This document shows positions 1-9,398 of a stretch of DNA of 64,000 bases, in pieces. The DNA is from Candidatus Poribacteria bacterium (GTDB taxonomy: Bacteria > Poribacteria > WGA-4E > WGA-3G): NCBI GenBank assembly GCA_028820635.1, contig JAPPIG010000080.1:1-64000 (forward strand), written 5' to 3'. The translations under genes were made by a program, and so were the position numbers. Numbering within the stretch: the stretch's first letter is position 1; every line of letters starts with the position of its first letter. The notes below the pieces were generated by a model that did no database searches, was not told where the DNA came from, and worked only from the letters and a program-made list of their open reading frames with translations.

Positions 1-40
1 GTGTCGCTGCGCTCTACCCGACCTACGATGTAAACTCTCT

Positions 41-81
41 GTAACACTCATCAACCGATAATTCTTAAAACTGAATAACCC
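41..81. repeat. Dispersed direct repeat, copy a
   Basis: About 41 bases built around TCAAC-x-n-ATTCTTAAAACTGAATAACCC. Two further copies lie at 28579-28619 and 29576-29616, where they flank the discoidin-like gene. Only visual alignment supports it. Confidence 0.6.
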
Positions 82-129
82 TGCACAATACAGTTATATA
101 TTCCCAAGCGCATCTGGTTCTCTAATATT

Positions 130-199
130 GTAGGAGCGATCTCCGAATCGCGACTTTTCAATCCAAATCGCTATAGTCGGGAATCGGAGTTCCTCCTAC
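130..199. repeat. GTAGGAG-type palindromic repeat, copy 1
   Basis: Left arm 130-154 starts GTAGGAGCGATCTCCG and ends CGCGAC. Right arm 176-199 starts GTCGGGAATCGGAG and ends CTCCTAC. The arms are imperfect reverse complements separated by about 21 bases. Outer ends are GTAGGAG/CTCCTAC, the same order as the copy at 22877. Confidence 0.8.
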
Positions 200-306
200 C
201 AGAAACAAAATTGCTTAGGATGCATTACAAAAACACCTTGACACTTTCTTATTTTACATGGTATTTTTAAGACATTCCAACCTTATTCTTTAGGCGAGGT
301 GAAATC

Positions 307-2055
307 TTGAGTATTGTTGTCCATGTCACACACGAAGCCATCCAGAAAATGGGAGGTATCGGGGCAGTTTTGGAGGGGTTGCTAACAACCCGCAGTTACA
401 ACGAAGCGATTGAACAAACCTATCTTGTCGGTCCCCTTTTCTCAGGTGCCGATCTGGGGGCATTGGATTCGATGTTATATCATGCTGCCGAAGGGACAAA
501 AACGACACCTCATGCAGCAGCACTCAGCGAGATTGAAAAGACCTATCATGTTGAAATTGTCTACGGGCAACGGAAATTTGAAAACAAAAACCAAAACGTT
601 ACCATACTGACAGATATCCTCTTAGTCAATGTTTCGAACATCAATGAAGACCTGACTGGACAGTTCAAATGGCAACTCTACGAACACTTTGGCATCGAAT
701 CAACTCGCTATGAGAGTGAATGGGAATATGAGGAATATGTGCGCCTCGCTGAACCTGCATATCAAGCACTGCAAGTACTCATCGGTGAAGAAAGAGAAAC
801 ACCTGTTTATATTATCTCGCATGAGTTTATGGGGATGCCGCTTGCACTCAAAACACAGATTGAACGTAAAAACGGCAATGGTGCAGCAAACATGCGTACT
901 GTTTTTTATGCACACGAAGTGGCATCAATACGACCTATTGTTGAAGGACATCCGGGGCACGATGTGCGTTTTTACAACGCGTTAGATCAGGCAAAAACGC
1001 AAGGCAAGTTAATTCACGATGTATTCGGTGATCCGTTCTGGTATTTCAAGCATGCGTTGATTGACAAAGCACATCTCTGTGATACAATCTTTGCTGTCGG
1101 TGATCTCGTTGTAGATGAACTCCGCTTTTTGGCACCACCGTTCGAGGCGTTTCCAATTAACCTTGTCTACAACGGAATTCCCGCTTTTGAGATGAATTTG
1201 GAGGATAAGTTAGCATCAAAAGCACGACTCCAAAAGTATGCAAGGACGTTACTTGATTATCGTCCTGATTATGTTTTCACGCATGTGACACGACTTGTAA
1301 AAAGCAAAGGGTTGTGGCGCGATTTGCAGGTGCTGACACATTTGGATTCGCTGCTTGCTTCCAATGATAAAACAGCGGTGCTATTTATCCTCTCTACAGA
1401 AATTGCCACTGGACGACCACACGAAAACATACACGAAATGGAGCGCGAATACGGTTGGCCTGTGTTTCACAAGATTGGTTATCCTGATCTTGTTGGTGCA
1501 GAAATTGAGTTGAACAACGGTGTTTCTGCCTTCAACTTACAGTCTAAAGCAATAAAGGTGGTTTTTGTCAATCAGTTTGGGTGGAGTCAAGCGTCTTGCG
1601 GTAGTCGGATGCCGATAGAGATGGAATTTATGGATATCCGTAAGGGTAGTGATGCGGAGTTTGGGCAATCAATTTATGAACCTTTTGGAATTGCCCAGGT
1701 TGAGCCGCTCAGTTTTGGTGCAATTTGCGTTGTTAGCAATGTGTGCGGGTGTTGTGGTTTCATTCAACGGGCGACTGATAATCGTGAAGTTCCCAATGTC
1801 GTTATTGCCGACTATACGTACCTTAATGCTGCGCCGAAGTCGTTAGGAGATGTGTTGAATATCGGTTTAGCAGAACGAACACAGATTGAAGTGGAAAATA
1901 GTCGTGACATTGCAGCGAAACTTCTCGGTCGTCTGCCACGAAAGCCGCGTGATGTTGAGGATATGATTAAAGAGGGTTACGAAATCGCCTCTCGTATGAG
2001 TTGGGAGGTTGTTGTAAAGGATTATTTTTTGCCTGGATTGAAACAGGCGTTGTAG
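307..2055 (+). CDS. Glycogen-synthase-like glycosyltransferase
   Basis: A 582-residue soluble protein that looks like a GT-B glycosyltransferase of the glycogen/starch synthase kind (GT5/GT3/GT4 superfamily). The N-terminus has an HVTHEA...GGIGAVLEGL stretch like the sugar-nucleotide site of glycogen synthases. The C-terminal half has E458-PFGIAQV-E466, the E-x7-E signature of retaining GT-B enzymes. The TTG start at 307 is chosen because GAGGTG lies just upstream and the protein begins directly with a beta-strand. Donor and acceptor cannot be told from sequence. It is followed after 36 bases by two PhyH genes on the same strand, probably co-transcribed. No signal peptide, so cytoplasmic. Several cysteines near the E-x7-E motif (VCGCCGF) are unusual. 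Confidence 0.75.
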   Translation: MSIVVHVTHEAIQKMGGIGAVLEGLLTTRSYNEAIEQTYLVGPLFSGADLGALDSMLYHAAEGTKTTPHAAALSEIEKTYHVEIVYGQRKFENKNQNVTILTDILLVNVSNINEDLTGQFKWQLYEHFGIESTRYESEWEYEEYVRLAEPAYQALQVLIGEERETPVYIISHEFMGMPLALKTQIERKNGNGAANMRTVFYAHEVASIRPIVEGHPGHDVRFYNALDQAKTQGKLIHDVFGDPFWYFKHALIDKAHLCDTIFAVGDLVVDELRFLAPPFEAFPINLVYNGIPAFEMNLEDKLASKARLQKYARTLLDYRPDYVFTHVTRLVKSKGLWRDLQVLTHLDSLLASNDKTAVLFILSTEIATGRPHENIHEMEREYGWPVFHKIGYPDLVGAEIELNNGVSAFNLQSKAIKVVFVNQFGWSQASCGSRMPIEMEFMDIRKGSDAEFGQSIYEPFGIAQVEPLSFGAICVVSNVCGCCGFIQRATDNREVPNVVIADYTYLNAAPKSLGDVLNIGLAERTQIEVENSRDIAAKLLGRLPRKPRDVEDMIKEGYEIASRMSWEVVVKDYFLPGLKQAL

Positions 2056-2091
2056 TATTTACAATTTTGTTTATAGAAGGATTTTCTTATA

Positions 2092-2952
2092 ATGAAAGAA
2101 GTACGGCATTCTCATGAACCTATGCCATTGGCTCCAGGCGGAAAGTTGATGACACCAGAACAAAAGTTTTTCTTTGATCTTCGGGGTTGGATTTTATTAC
2201 CATCGGTCTTATCTGAATCGGAAATCGAAGAGATGAAAGCGGAAGTGTATGCGGGTGCAAAACAAAGTTATCAAGGTTCACTTCAGAACTTACTTGACCA
2301 TCCTGCTGTTGTGGGCATTCTAAACGAAATTGTTGCTGATGAACGTTTTATATTTGATGATTGCTACGGCTTTCGGTGTGAAAATTCGTTTACGACGGTC
2401 AGGCAACCTGGCTGGAACGTTGCTTATGGAAAAGGCACAACGGTGCCGCATGTCGTGCGACCACCACAACAAGCAAATGCGATGCGATATCAGGTTGCTG
2501 GTGGAAAGATATTTGCTGGATTGACGCGTGTGGTATGGGAACTTGAAGAGGTGAAAAAAGGACTGGGCGGCACAACTTTTCTGACCGGTTCTCATAAGGC
2601 ACATTTCAACTATGGTGGACCGGACCCATTTCGTCCGAATATCAGTGAGTCGCCTTGGGAGGATAACATACGCGATATGATGGAGGACTATAGTTGTCCG
2701 CCTGGGTCTGCGATTGTTTTCACAGAGAGTCTGATTCATGCTACCAACGACTGGACGAATCCTGACAATCCGCGTTGTGCTGTGTTTAATTGTTACAACT
2801 CAATATGGGCGCAATGGTATCGGTTGAATCTAAGTCATGAAATAATAGAACAGATGCCTTCAAAACGGCAATCCCTATTCCGCGGAACTTGGGCAATTGG
2901 TGGCGGTCCTGGTGGAAACCGCCAGTATTCGTTGGATAATAACACCACATAA
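2092..2952 (+). CDS. Phytanoyl-CoA dioxygenase-like protein, tandem copy 1
   Basis: A 286-residue member of the PhyH (Fe(II)/2-oxoglutarate dioxygenase) fold. Family-like parts are the N-terminal FFFDLRGWILLPSVLSE segment, the GSHKAHF stretch and the late ESLIHATNDW...NPRCAVF segment, where His and a following Arg match the second iron ligand and the 2-oxoglutarate Arg. The usual first H-x-D iron pair is not present: the corresponding region reads PHVVRPPQQANAMRY. It may therefore bind iron differently or have lost oxygenase activity. An AGAAGGA site precedes the ATG. It is a close paralog of the next gene and sits behind the glycosyltransferase. Confidence 0.75.
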   Translation: MKEVRHSHEPMPLAPGGKLMTPEQKFFFDLRGWILLPSVLSESEIEEMKAEVYAGAKQSYQGSLQNLLDHPAVVGILNEIVADERFIFDDCYGFRCENSFTTVRQPGWNVAYGKGTTVPHVVRPPQQANAMRYQVAGGKIFAGLTRVVWELEEVKKGLGGTTFLTGSHKAHFNYGGPDPFRPNISESPWEDNIRDMMEDYSCPPGSAIVFTESLIHATNDWTNPDNPRCAVFNCYNSIWAQWYRLNLSHEIIEQMPSKRQSLFRGTWAIGGGPGGNRQYSLDNNTT

Positions 2953-2977
2953 TTTTAAAACTATAGAGGAGATATTA

Positions 2978-3817
2978 ATGTCAAAAGAAACGTTAAATGG
3001 TGAACCAGTCCCGATGACTCCAGAACAGAAATTTTTCTTTGATCTTCGCGGTTGGATTTTATTACCATCCATTTTGTCGGATTCGGAAATTGAAGAGATG
3101 AAAGCGGAAGTATATGCGGGTGCAAGACAAAGTTATCAGGGTGCACTGCAGAACTTGCTTGATCATCCTGCAATTGTAGGTATTTTGAATGAAATCCTAT
3201 CCGAAAATCCTTTTGTGCACGATGATTGTTATGGATTTCGGTGTGAAGGGTCTTTTACCACAGTCCGTGAATCTGGTTGGAGTGTGACATCACGTGGTGA
3301 CAACGGTTTGCCACACGTGGTGCGACCACCGCAACAAGCAAATGCGATGCGGTATCAGGTTGCTGGTGAAAAGATATTCGCTGGACTTACTCGTGTGGTA
3401 TGGGAACTTGAGGAGGTAAAAGCAGGACAAGGTGCTACCTCATTTCTGAGTGGTTCTCATAAGGCACACTTCAACTATGGTGGTCCTGACAGATATCGCC
3501 CGAATATCGGCGAGTCGCCTTGGGAGAATAGCATGCGGGATATGATGGACGACTATAGCTGCCCACCCGGTTCTGTTGTTATCTTCACTGAAAGTCTTGT
3601 GCATGCAGCAAACGATTGGACGAATCCCTCAAATCCGCGTTGTGCGGTTTTCAATTGTTATAATTCTATTTGGGCGCAGTGGCATCGGTTGAATCTGAGC
3701 CATGAGATTATTGAAACGATGCCGCCGAAACGGCAATCGTTGTTCCGTGGGACGTGGGCGATTGGTGGCGGTCCTGGTGGAAATCGTGCGTATTCGTTGC
3801 AGAATAATACAACGTGA
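2978..3817 (+). CDS. Phytanoyl-CoA dioxygenase-like protein, tandem copy 2
   Basis: A 279-residue close paralog of the upstream gene, aligned over its full length. The open frame extends 27 codons further upstream, but the ATG at 2978 is preceded by GAGGAG and starts with MSKETLNGEPVPMTPEQK, which aligns with copy 1, so the shorter start is chosen. As in copy 1, the late His (ESLVHAANDW) and Arg (NPRCAVF) are kept while a canonical H-x-D is missing (PHVVRPPQQA). The spacing of 25 bases suggests one transcript. Most differences are conservative, so the pair is a fairly recent duplication that has kept its reading frame. Substrate unknown. Confidence 0.75.
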   Translation: MSKETLNGEPVPMTPEQKFFFDLRGWILLPSILSDSEIEEMKAEVYAGARQSYQGALQNLLDHPAIVGILNEILSENPFVHDDCYGFRCEGSFTTVRESGWSVTSRGDNGLPHVVRPPQQANAMRYQVAGEKIFAGLTRVVWELEEVKAGQGATSFLSGSHKAHFNYGGPDRYRPNIGESPWENSMRDMMDDYSCPPGSVVIFTESLVHAANDWTNPSNPRCAVFNCYNSIWAQWHRLNLSHEIIETMPPKRQSLFRGTWAIGGGPGGNRAYSLQNNTT

Positions 3818-3834
3818 TAAAAAGAGCATCAAAA

Positions 3835-3855
3835 GGCGAGGTTTGTAACCTCGCC
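3835..3855. repeat. Short perfect hairpin (GGCGAGGTT/AACCTCGCC)
   Basis: Nine-base-pair stem with a TGT loop, 18 bases after the second PhyH stop. It has no T-run on either side, so it is more likely an intergenic repeat unit than an intrinsic terminator, though it could slow transcription. Confidence 0.6.
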
Positions 3856-3913
3856 GGTGCGGAGTGTCTAAGTAATTCTAAATCTACCAATCATACCAAA
3901 ACTCAAGGAAAGA

Positions 3914-5811
3914 TTGAAGAAAGTCGAAAGGAATAAATTTATGAGAAATTTCTGTGCGAAATGTGTTTATATTCTGATTTTACAGTTTGTTTTCGTTGCG
4001 GATGCTTTGGCAAACACTTTGATGGTTGATGAAGCGGGAGATGTTATCGCGGAGACGGATCGTTATTTGGCACGCTTTGAAAATGGTGTGCTAACGTATT
4101 TCCACAACAAACTCACTGATGAAACGTATACGCAGGGTAATGCGGCTGGATATACATCAGTCAGACAATTTGGTGGACGGATAACTTATCAGAGATAAAA
4201 ATACTCTCCCCGCTTGAATGTGAACTTATCTATATAGATAATTGGCGAAGTAAGCCACAGGATAATCAAGCAACCTTACATTTATACATTAGTATAGATG
4301 CTGAAACAAATGACCTTCTCATTAAACAAAAAGGAGCACTGAAAATAGGAGGTATAGAACACATTATATGGGGTTTCTCAAATCTCTCACACGCAGCCAT
4401 AGATGTTATCCTGCCGACTCGTGGCGGTAGAATGATTTCAAATGATAGAAATTTCTCCGATACGTACTACTATCCAGATAGTAAATGGGAAGCACAACTT
4501 GCTATCCTTCAAGGACAACGCGGTGGTGTTTTTGTCCGTAGCGATGATACCCAATACCAATTTAAAAGACTTGAATATGTATCCGAAGGTGAGAGTTTTA
4601 CTGTTAATTTCGGACAACATCCGCCCGCTCCTTTTGAGGCGGTGAAACAGTTCACAACTGAGACATGGCGATTGAATGCCTACGAAGGCGACTGGCAAGT
4701 TCCCGCGCTTCATTATAGACGGTGGATGCACGAGGCATTCGGTCCCGCTGACCGCTCCCAGATGCCCGCATGGATCAATGATATTGAGTTAGTCATAGGT
4801 TGTCCGTTTTATCACTCGGATATGGAGGCAGGTATTTTAGAGAAACTCAGTCAACTCGTAGATCCTGAAAAAACACTCTTATACGTCATTGACTGGCGAG
4901 AATCCGGCTGGGCTCTCAATTATCCGGATTATACGCCTGTAACGAGTTTCGCAAATTTTGGATATTTTGTTAAAGAAGCACACCGCTATGGTTTCAGAGT
5001 GATGCCACACGTGAATGTGGTAGCCGTTTCACTGTCTCACCCGCTTTACGCGGAATTTGAGAAATACCAAATGTACGATCCACGGACAGGTGAAAAGATA
5101 GGATCAAGATTGAGTGATGAATTCCCATTGCACCGCCGATATGCTTGGATCAATCCCGCTTCAAGCGCATTTAGAAAGCTGCTGGTGGATCGAGTAAGAA
5201 GTGTGTGGGAGACTTACCGAGTGGATGCCTTTCATCTTGACATCAGCCATTTCATGGTAAATAATCCTCCGATTGACGGCTTGACGGTGCCAGAGGGCAG
5301 TATACTGCTCCATCAAGAATTGAGAGAAGCGATGCCCGGTATTGTTCTTGGTGGCGAAGGTCTCCATGAAGTTACCTTTTTATACGAAAGTTTAGCACGA
5401 TTGCCTGCTAAGGCACGAGAACATCCTCATGCGATCAGTTCCTTCTTATTTTCGCCTTATGTTCTACGCTATGGACATCTCGGAGTCCCGCATCCAAATA
5501 GACAACCTGGAAAGTCCGAAGAAAATCAAGAAAAATATAAAGTGTGGAATGCGCGCCTTCTGATAATGCTTGTTGGAATATCGGATTTAGACCCGGACCT
5601 TGAAATACATAGATTATTGCAACTCGCAGGAGAGCGGCAAAACTATAAATTTGGAGACGTAAACGGCGATGGTGTCGTCAACATTCTTGACCTTACACCC
5701 GTCGCACAGCATATTGGAATACAAAAACCCGACAACCCGAAGGTAGACGTCAATAAAGATGGCGTTGTGAACATATTAGACCTCACCATTGTCGCACAGC
5801 AAATAGATTAA
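3914..5811 (+). pseudogene. Secreted glycosidase-like protein with C-terminal dockerin, frameshifted
   Basis: Two open frames belong to one gene of about 632 codons. Frame one (3914-4198) has a signal peptide and runs into a stop. The downstream frame is open from 4141 to 5811, so a one-base loss (or two-base gain) in 4141-4198 explains the break. The body resembles TIM-barrel glycosidases: HLDISHF offers a candidate nucleophile Asp and GGEGLHE a candidate Glu, and the N-terminal half is beta-rich. The end carries two Ca-binding dockerin-type loops, GDVNGDGVVNILDL and VDVNKDGVVNILDL. The dockerin suggests attachment to a cohesin-like partner outside the cell. Whether the shift is real, programmed or an assembly error cannot be told here. 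The exact glycosidase family is uncertain. Confidence 0.7.
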
Positions 5812-5850
5812 ATTATTAAGAACACTTTATAACAGGACACAAGATTCCTA

Positions 5851-6873
5851 ATGCCGAACCTCACCGCAGAAGAACTCACCGATATTTGCCTCAACGTTTT
5901 TGAAAAATTGAATATCCCAACATCCGAAGCGGAAATCGTAACTCGCTCTATGGTAGATGCGAATCGCGTCGGACACGATTCACACGGTGTTATCCATCTG
6001 CCAAAATATGTGCGAGAATTGGAAGAGGGGGTAATCCAACCCGGTGCGCCAATAGAAACGCTGCACGAATCTGCATCTATAGCCGTATTAGATGGTAATT
6101 GGGCTTTCGGTCCCGTTATCGCGACCCGTGCCGTTGAATTAGCAATTCAGAAGGCAAAGCAGACGGACATTAGTTCTGTTGCTGTGTCGCGGTGTAATGA
6201 GGTGGGAAGGTTAGGTGGATATGCGTGCCTCGCTGCAGATGCTGAGATGATTGGACTGCTCATGGCAAACGACCACGGGGGTGGTACGTGTGTCGCACCA
6301 CACGGCGGGATTGAAGGTCGACTTTCTACCAATCCGATTGCGTGTGCAGTACCGATTGAAGGACAAAATCCGATAGTGTTGGATATGTCTACAAGTGTTG
6401 TCGCATCGGGAAAGATTCGTGTAAAACAGCATCAAAACGAAGCACTTCCTGACGGTTGGCTTATCAACATTGAAGGCGAGTCAACTACCAACACCGAGGA
6501 TTTCTATAGAGTCCCTCCTGCTGCCATATTGCCTTTTGGTGGGATTGCTGCACACAAAGGATTCGGATTAAGTGTAATTGTGGACATTCTTGCAGGTGCA
6601 CTGACGGGTGCAGGTTGCAGTCGTAGCGGGGATGCGCGTGTCGGTAACGGGTTGTTTGTACTTGTGATTAATGTTGCAAGTTTTAGAGAATTTCCTGGGT
6701 TCAGTGCCGAGATAGGACAATTTATAGCGTATCTTAAGTCCGCGAAGCGCGCTGCTGGGATTGACGTAATTCAGATGCCTGGAGAACGCGGTTGGGAGGA
6801 ACAACGCAAACGGGAACAGGATGGTATCCCGATAGATGCAGAAACGTGGGCACAAATTCAGGTATTTCTATAA
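5851..6873 (+). CDS. Malate/L-lactate dehydrogenase family (LDH2/MDH2) oxidoreductase
   Basis: A 340-residue NAD(P)-dependent oxidoreductase of the LDH2/MDH2 (COG2055) family, which reduces 2-oxo acids such as oxaloacetate, pyruvate or ureidoglycolate-type substrates. The signature GHDSHGV holds the family's catalytic Ser-His. Also seen are the GRLGGYACLAADAEMIGLLMA-type core (residues about 115-135), the STNPIACAVP loop and the glycine-rich PFGGIAAHKGFGLS segment near residue 230. Length is normal for the family. An ACAGGA site precedes the ATG. No signal peptide. The neighbours do not define the substrate; family members in sugar-acid catabolism would fit the carbohydrate context. Confidence 0.85.
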   Translation: MPNLTAEELTDICLNVFEKLNIPTSEAEIVTRSMVDANRVGHDSHGVIHLPKYVRELEEGVIQPGAPIETLHESASIAVLDGNWAFGPVIATRAVELAIQKAKQTDISSVAVSRCNEVGRLGGYACLAADAEMIGLLMANDHGGGTCVAPHGGIEGRLSTNPIACAVPIEGQNPIVLDMSTSVVASGKIRVKQHQNEALPDGWLINIEGESTTNTEDFYRVPPAAILPFGGIAAHKGFGLSVIVDILAGALTGAGCSRSGDARVGNGLFVLVINVASFREFPGFSAEIGQFIAYLKSAKRAAGIDVIQMPGERGWEEQRKREQDGIPIDAETWAQIQVFL

Positions 6874-7087
6874 GACTTAACGACATAATAGGTTTGATTT
6901 TCCTAACATCTACTGCGTATCAATATTAAATGCAAATTTACCATGACTTAACCGGCAATCAAATCATTGACTTAAAATCTCTATTTTGATAACATAACCG
7001 CAGTTTTTCATATTGTTTAGTAATACTGCTTCTGAAGGACAAATACGCATACAATATTTGCGATGATCAATCGGAATAAAGGAGAAA

Positions 7088-7888
7088 ATGAAAGTGCAAC
7101 ATATTTATTCAAAGTCGCGCTATATCTTAGTTGGAGCTATGGTCTTGGTAGTACTCAGTGTTGTATCCACACATGCAGCAGTTGACAGACATACCGTTGC
7201 CGTGTGGCTCTTTGAAGAAGGAGGCGGGAAAACTGTCCGAGATGCTTCTGGCAATGGACATCATGGTGAAATAATTGGTAGTCTCAAGTGGGTCAAAGCG
7301 AAATTTGGAAAAGGGTTAGAATTCCCCGGCGATAAAAGTGGTTATGTTGTCGTGGATTCTACGAAGAATTTGGAGTTAGAAACACTCACTATTGAAGTAT
7401 TGGTCAAAATAACAGGGCATGATGGTAAATGGCAGGGAATTGTTTGCAAACAGAAGACAGGCTGTACCAATCGAAACTACGGTATTTGGGTACATAATAA
7501 TGAGAAAGTTCTGCATGCTCAGATCGGTGCAAATGGCGGATGCGCGTTCAACATGAACGGCACTTCCCAAATCACAGATAACAAATGGCACCATCTTGTC
7601 TTTACGTTTGACGGAGATATGGGACGTCTTTACGTTGATGGTCAATTAGAGGCAGAGAAAGCCAATGCGGTTACGTTTCAGAGCAACGATCCGATTACAA
7701 TCGGTGTGCCGAATATTGATAATGCTAACGGATTAATAGGAATTATTGATGAGATACGCATCTCCAACATCGCAAGGAGTGAAGATGAAATTCAAGAGGC
7801 TAAGAGTGTCGGTTTAGCCCAAATTCTTAGTGTTGACCCACAATCCAAATTAACGACACGTTGGGGTTATATCAAACAAGTTCCATAA
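7088..7888 (+). CDS. Secreted LamG-domain protein with WG-K C-terminal tag
   Basis: A 266-residue exported protein. The N-terminus has a basic start, a hydrophobic stretch (ILVGAMVLVVLSVV) and a THAA cleavage-like site. Residues about 40-235 form a LamG/concanavalin-A-like domain: VAVWLFEEGGGKTVRDASGN opens it, followed by GNGHHGEI, LEFPG and WHHLVFTFDG with LYVDGQL. It is likely to bind carbohydrate on the surface. The last 15 residues, SKLTTRWGYIKQVP, match the tag seen on six other secreted proteins in this window. AAAGGAGA precedes the ATG. The gene is 18 bases before a lipoprotein hydrolase on the same strand. Confidence 0.8.
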   Translation: MKVQHIYSKSRYILVGAMVLVVLSVVSTHAAVDRHTVAVWLFEEGGGKTVRDASGNGHHGEIIGSLKWVKAKFGKGLEFPGDKSGYVVVDSTKNLELETLTIEVLVKITGHDGKWQGIVCKQKTGCTNRNYGIWVHNNEKVLHAQIGANGGCAFNMNGTSQITDNKWHHLVFTFDGDMGRLYVDGQLEAEKANAVTFQSNDPITIGVPNIDNANGLIGIIDEIRISNIARSEDEIQEAKSVGLAQILSVDPQSKLTTRWGYIKQVP

Positions 7889-7906
7889 ACTACACAGGAG
7901 CCTAAT

Positions 7907-9178
7907 TTGAGAAATCTAAAGTATATATTATTATTCGTTTTTTGCATCGGTATACTTGCCTGCGGATCTGCTACAGTCGTCCCACAGCATGGCTTGCCGA
8001 TGGCAGTGCCAGAGGATGTTGGTGTTTCTACTGAACAACTTGATGAAATCGCACCTGTGCTGCAGGCCTACGTTGACAAAGGGCAACTACCAGGATTCCT
8101 CACTGTCATCGCAAGAAAAGGGAAAATTGCACATTTTGAGCCTCTCGGCATGCGAGATGTTGAAAATCAAAAACCGGTTGAACCCGATACGATATTCCGT
8201 ATCTACTCAATGTCGAAACCGATTACCAGTGTTGCTGTGATGATACTCTACGATGAAGGGTATTTGAAACTTGATGACCCTGTTGAGATGTATATACCCG
8301 CCTTTAAAGACATGAAGGTATACAACAAAGAACAGACAGAAACGCATGCCGCAAAAAATAAGATGACAGTAAAACATCTCCTAACCCACACATCCGGTTT
8401 AACTTACGGGTGGGGTAGAAAACCTGTTGATAAACTCTACGGTGAACTGAAAATTTTTAAACGTGGTTCAGGTTTAACAGAGATGGCAGAAAAACTGGGA
8501 GAGATACCCCTCGTTCACGAACCCGGGGCAAGATGGACCTACGGTGTTTCTACAGATGTTCTCGGTTATCTTGTAGAGGTTGTTTCGGAGATGCCGTTTG
8601 AAGAATTTTTACAGACAAAGATTTTCAAACCACTCGGCATGGTAGATACAGCTTTTTCAGTTCCAAAGGAAAAAGTAGAGCGATTTGCAGCGCTATATAG
8701 ACATAGCAAAGAAGACGGGATGAAACTCGCTGCAAATGTGCCGCTTGCAAACGATGATGTCTCTTTCTTCCCTTCTGGGGGTGGTGGACTCGTTTCAACT
8801 GCTGCGGATTACCTACGTTTCTGTCAGATGTTACTCAATGGTGGTGAATTGGAAGGTGTCCGCATTTTAAAAACTGAAACCGTTGAACTCATGCGCTACC
8901 CACATCATCAGTATGGCAAGAATGGAGCATTCGGACTCGGATTTCATGTTGTAATCCGTAAGGATGACGATAAAAATAAACGGTCTACAGGGGCATATAG
9001 TTGGAGCGGTGCAGCTGCAACTACCTTCTGGATTGACCCAGAAAAAGAACTCATCGGAATTCTGATGACACAGCTCAGGAATAACCCCTATTCTTCTTTA
9101 CACGGAGATTTCAGGAAGTTCACCTATCAGGCTTTAATAGAGTCAGAACCAGAACAGTCGGATAATCAGGAAAAATGA
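7907..9178 (+). CDS. Beta-lactamase-fold serine hydrolase, lipoprotein
   Basis: A 423-residue class-C beta-lactamase/esterase-family protein (PF00144 type). The active-site S-x-x-K is S101-M-S-K104; WTYGVSTD near residue 205 supplies the Tyr of the second motif; the third motif region is around SGGGGLVST. The N-terminus ends in the lipobox ILAC, so Cys19 should be lipidated and the enzyme anchored in the envelope. TTG at 7907 is chosen because CAGGAG is just upstream and the lipoprotein signal follows at once. Such enzymes hydrolyse esters, D-amino-acid peptides or related bonds; the substrate is not predictable. A cytoplasmic-looking paralog follows at 9399. Confidence 0.85.
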   Translation: MRNLKYILLFVFCIGILACGSATVVPQHGLPMAVPEDVGVSTEQLDEIAPVLQAYVDKGQLPGFLTVIARKGKIAHFEPLGMRDVENQKPVEPDTIFRIYSMSKPITSVAVMILYDEGYLKLDDPVEMYIPAFKDMKVYNKEQTETHAAKNKMTVKHLLTHTSGLTYGWGRKPVDKLYGELKIFKRGSGLTEMAEKLGEIPLVHEPGARWTYGVSTDVLGYLVEVVSEMPFEEFLQTKIFKPLGMVDTAFSVPKEKVERFAALYRHSKEDGMKLAANVPLANDDVSFFPSGGGGLVSTAADYLRFCQMLLNGGELEGVRILKTETVELMRYPHHQYGKNGAFGLGFHVVIRKDDDKNKRSTGAYSWSGAAATTFWIDPEKELIGILMTQLRNNPYSSLHGDFRKFTYQALIESEPEQSDNQEK

Positions 9179-9223
9179 TAAATCTAAGTTGCCATCAATC
9201 TATTACGGACAACTTGATTGATA

Positions 9224-9377
9224 ATACCATTCCTAAATAAAGTATCATTCCGATTTTTGAGTTTCTTTGTAGGAGCGACCTCCTGGTCGCGACCAGGAGG
9301 TCGCTCCTACAGAAGAGAATGTCGCATTCTTCCACCGATTTATCAAATAATGTCCTATCATTATTTAGAAATGGTAT
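9224..9377. mobile_element. Small inverted-repeat (MITE-like) element around a perfect palindrome
   Basis: Terminal arms 9224-9240 (ATACCATTCCTAAATAA) and 9361-9377 are reverse complements at 16 of 17 positions. The interior carries a perfect 42-base palindrome at 9269-9310 beginning GTAGGAGCGACCTCCTGG. There is no coding capacity. It fills the gap between two paralogous hydrolase genes and ends about 20 bases before the downstream start, so it may supply or disturb that gene's promoter. Confidence 0.65.
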
Positions 9378-9398
9378 AAATTAAGGAGAGATAAACTT

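Larger units (their letters stand above)
1..306. other. Intergenic region before the first gene
   Basis: No credible gene is seen. It holds a direct-repeat copy at 41-81 (also at 28579-28619 and 29576-29616), a palindromic GTAGGAG-type repeat at 130-199, and the ribosome binding site (GAGGTG) of the gene starting at 307. The first 20 bases resemble half of another palindromic repeat rich in CGCTGCGC, whose relative lies near 20890. Confidence 0.6.

Noticed and set aside
7020..7087. Possible riboswitch before the LamG gene
   Set aside because: No conserved riboswitch core or stable stem could be drawn; only a ribosome binding site is evident.
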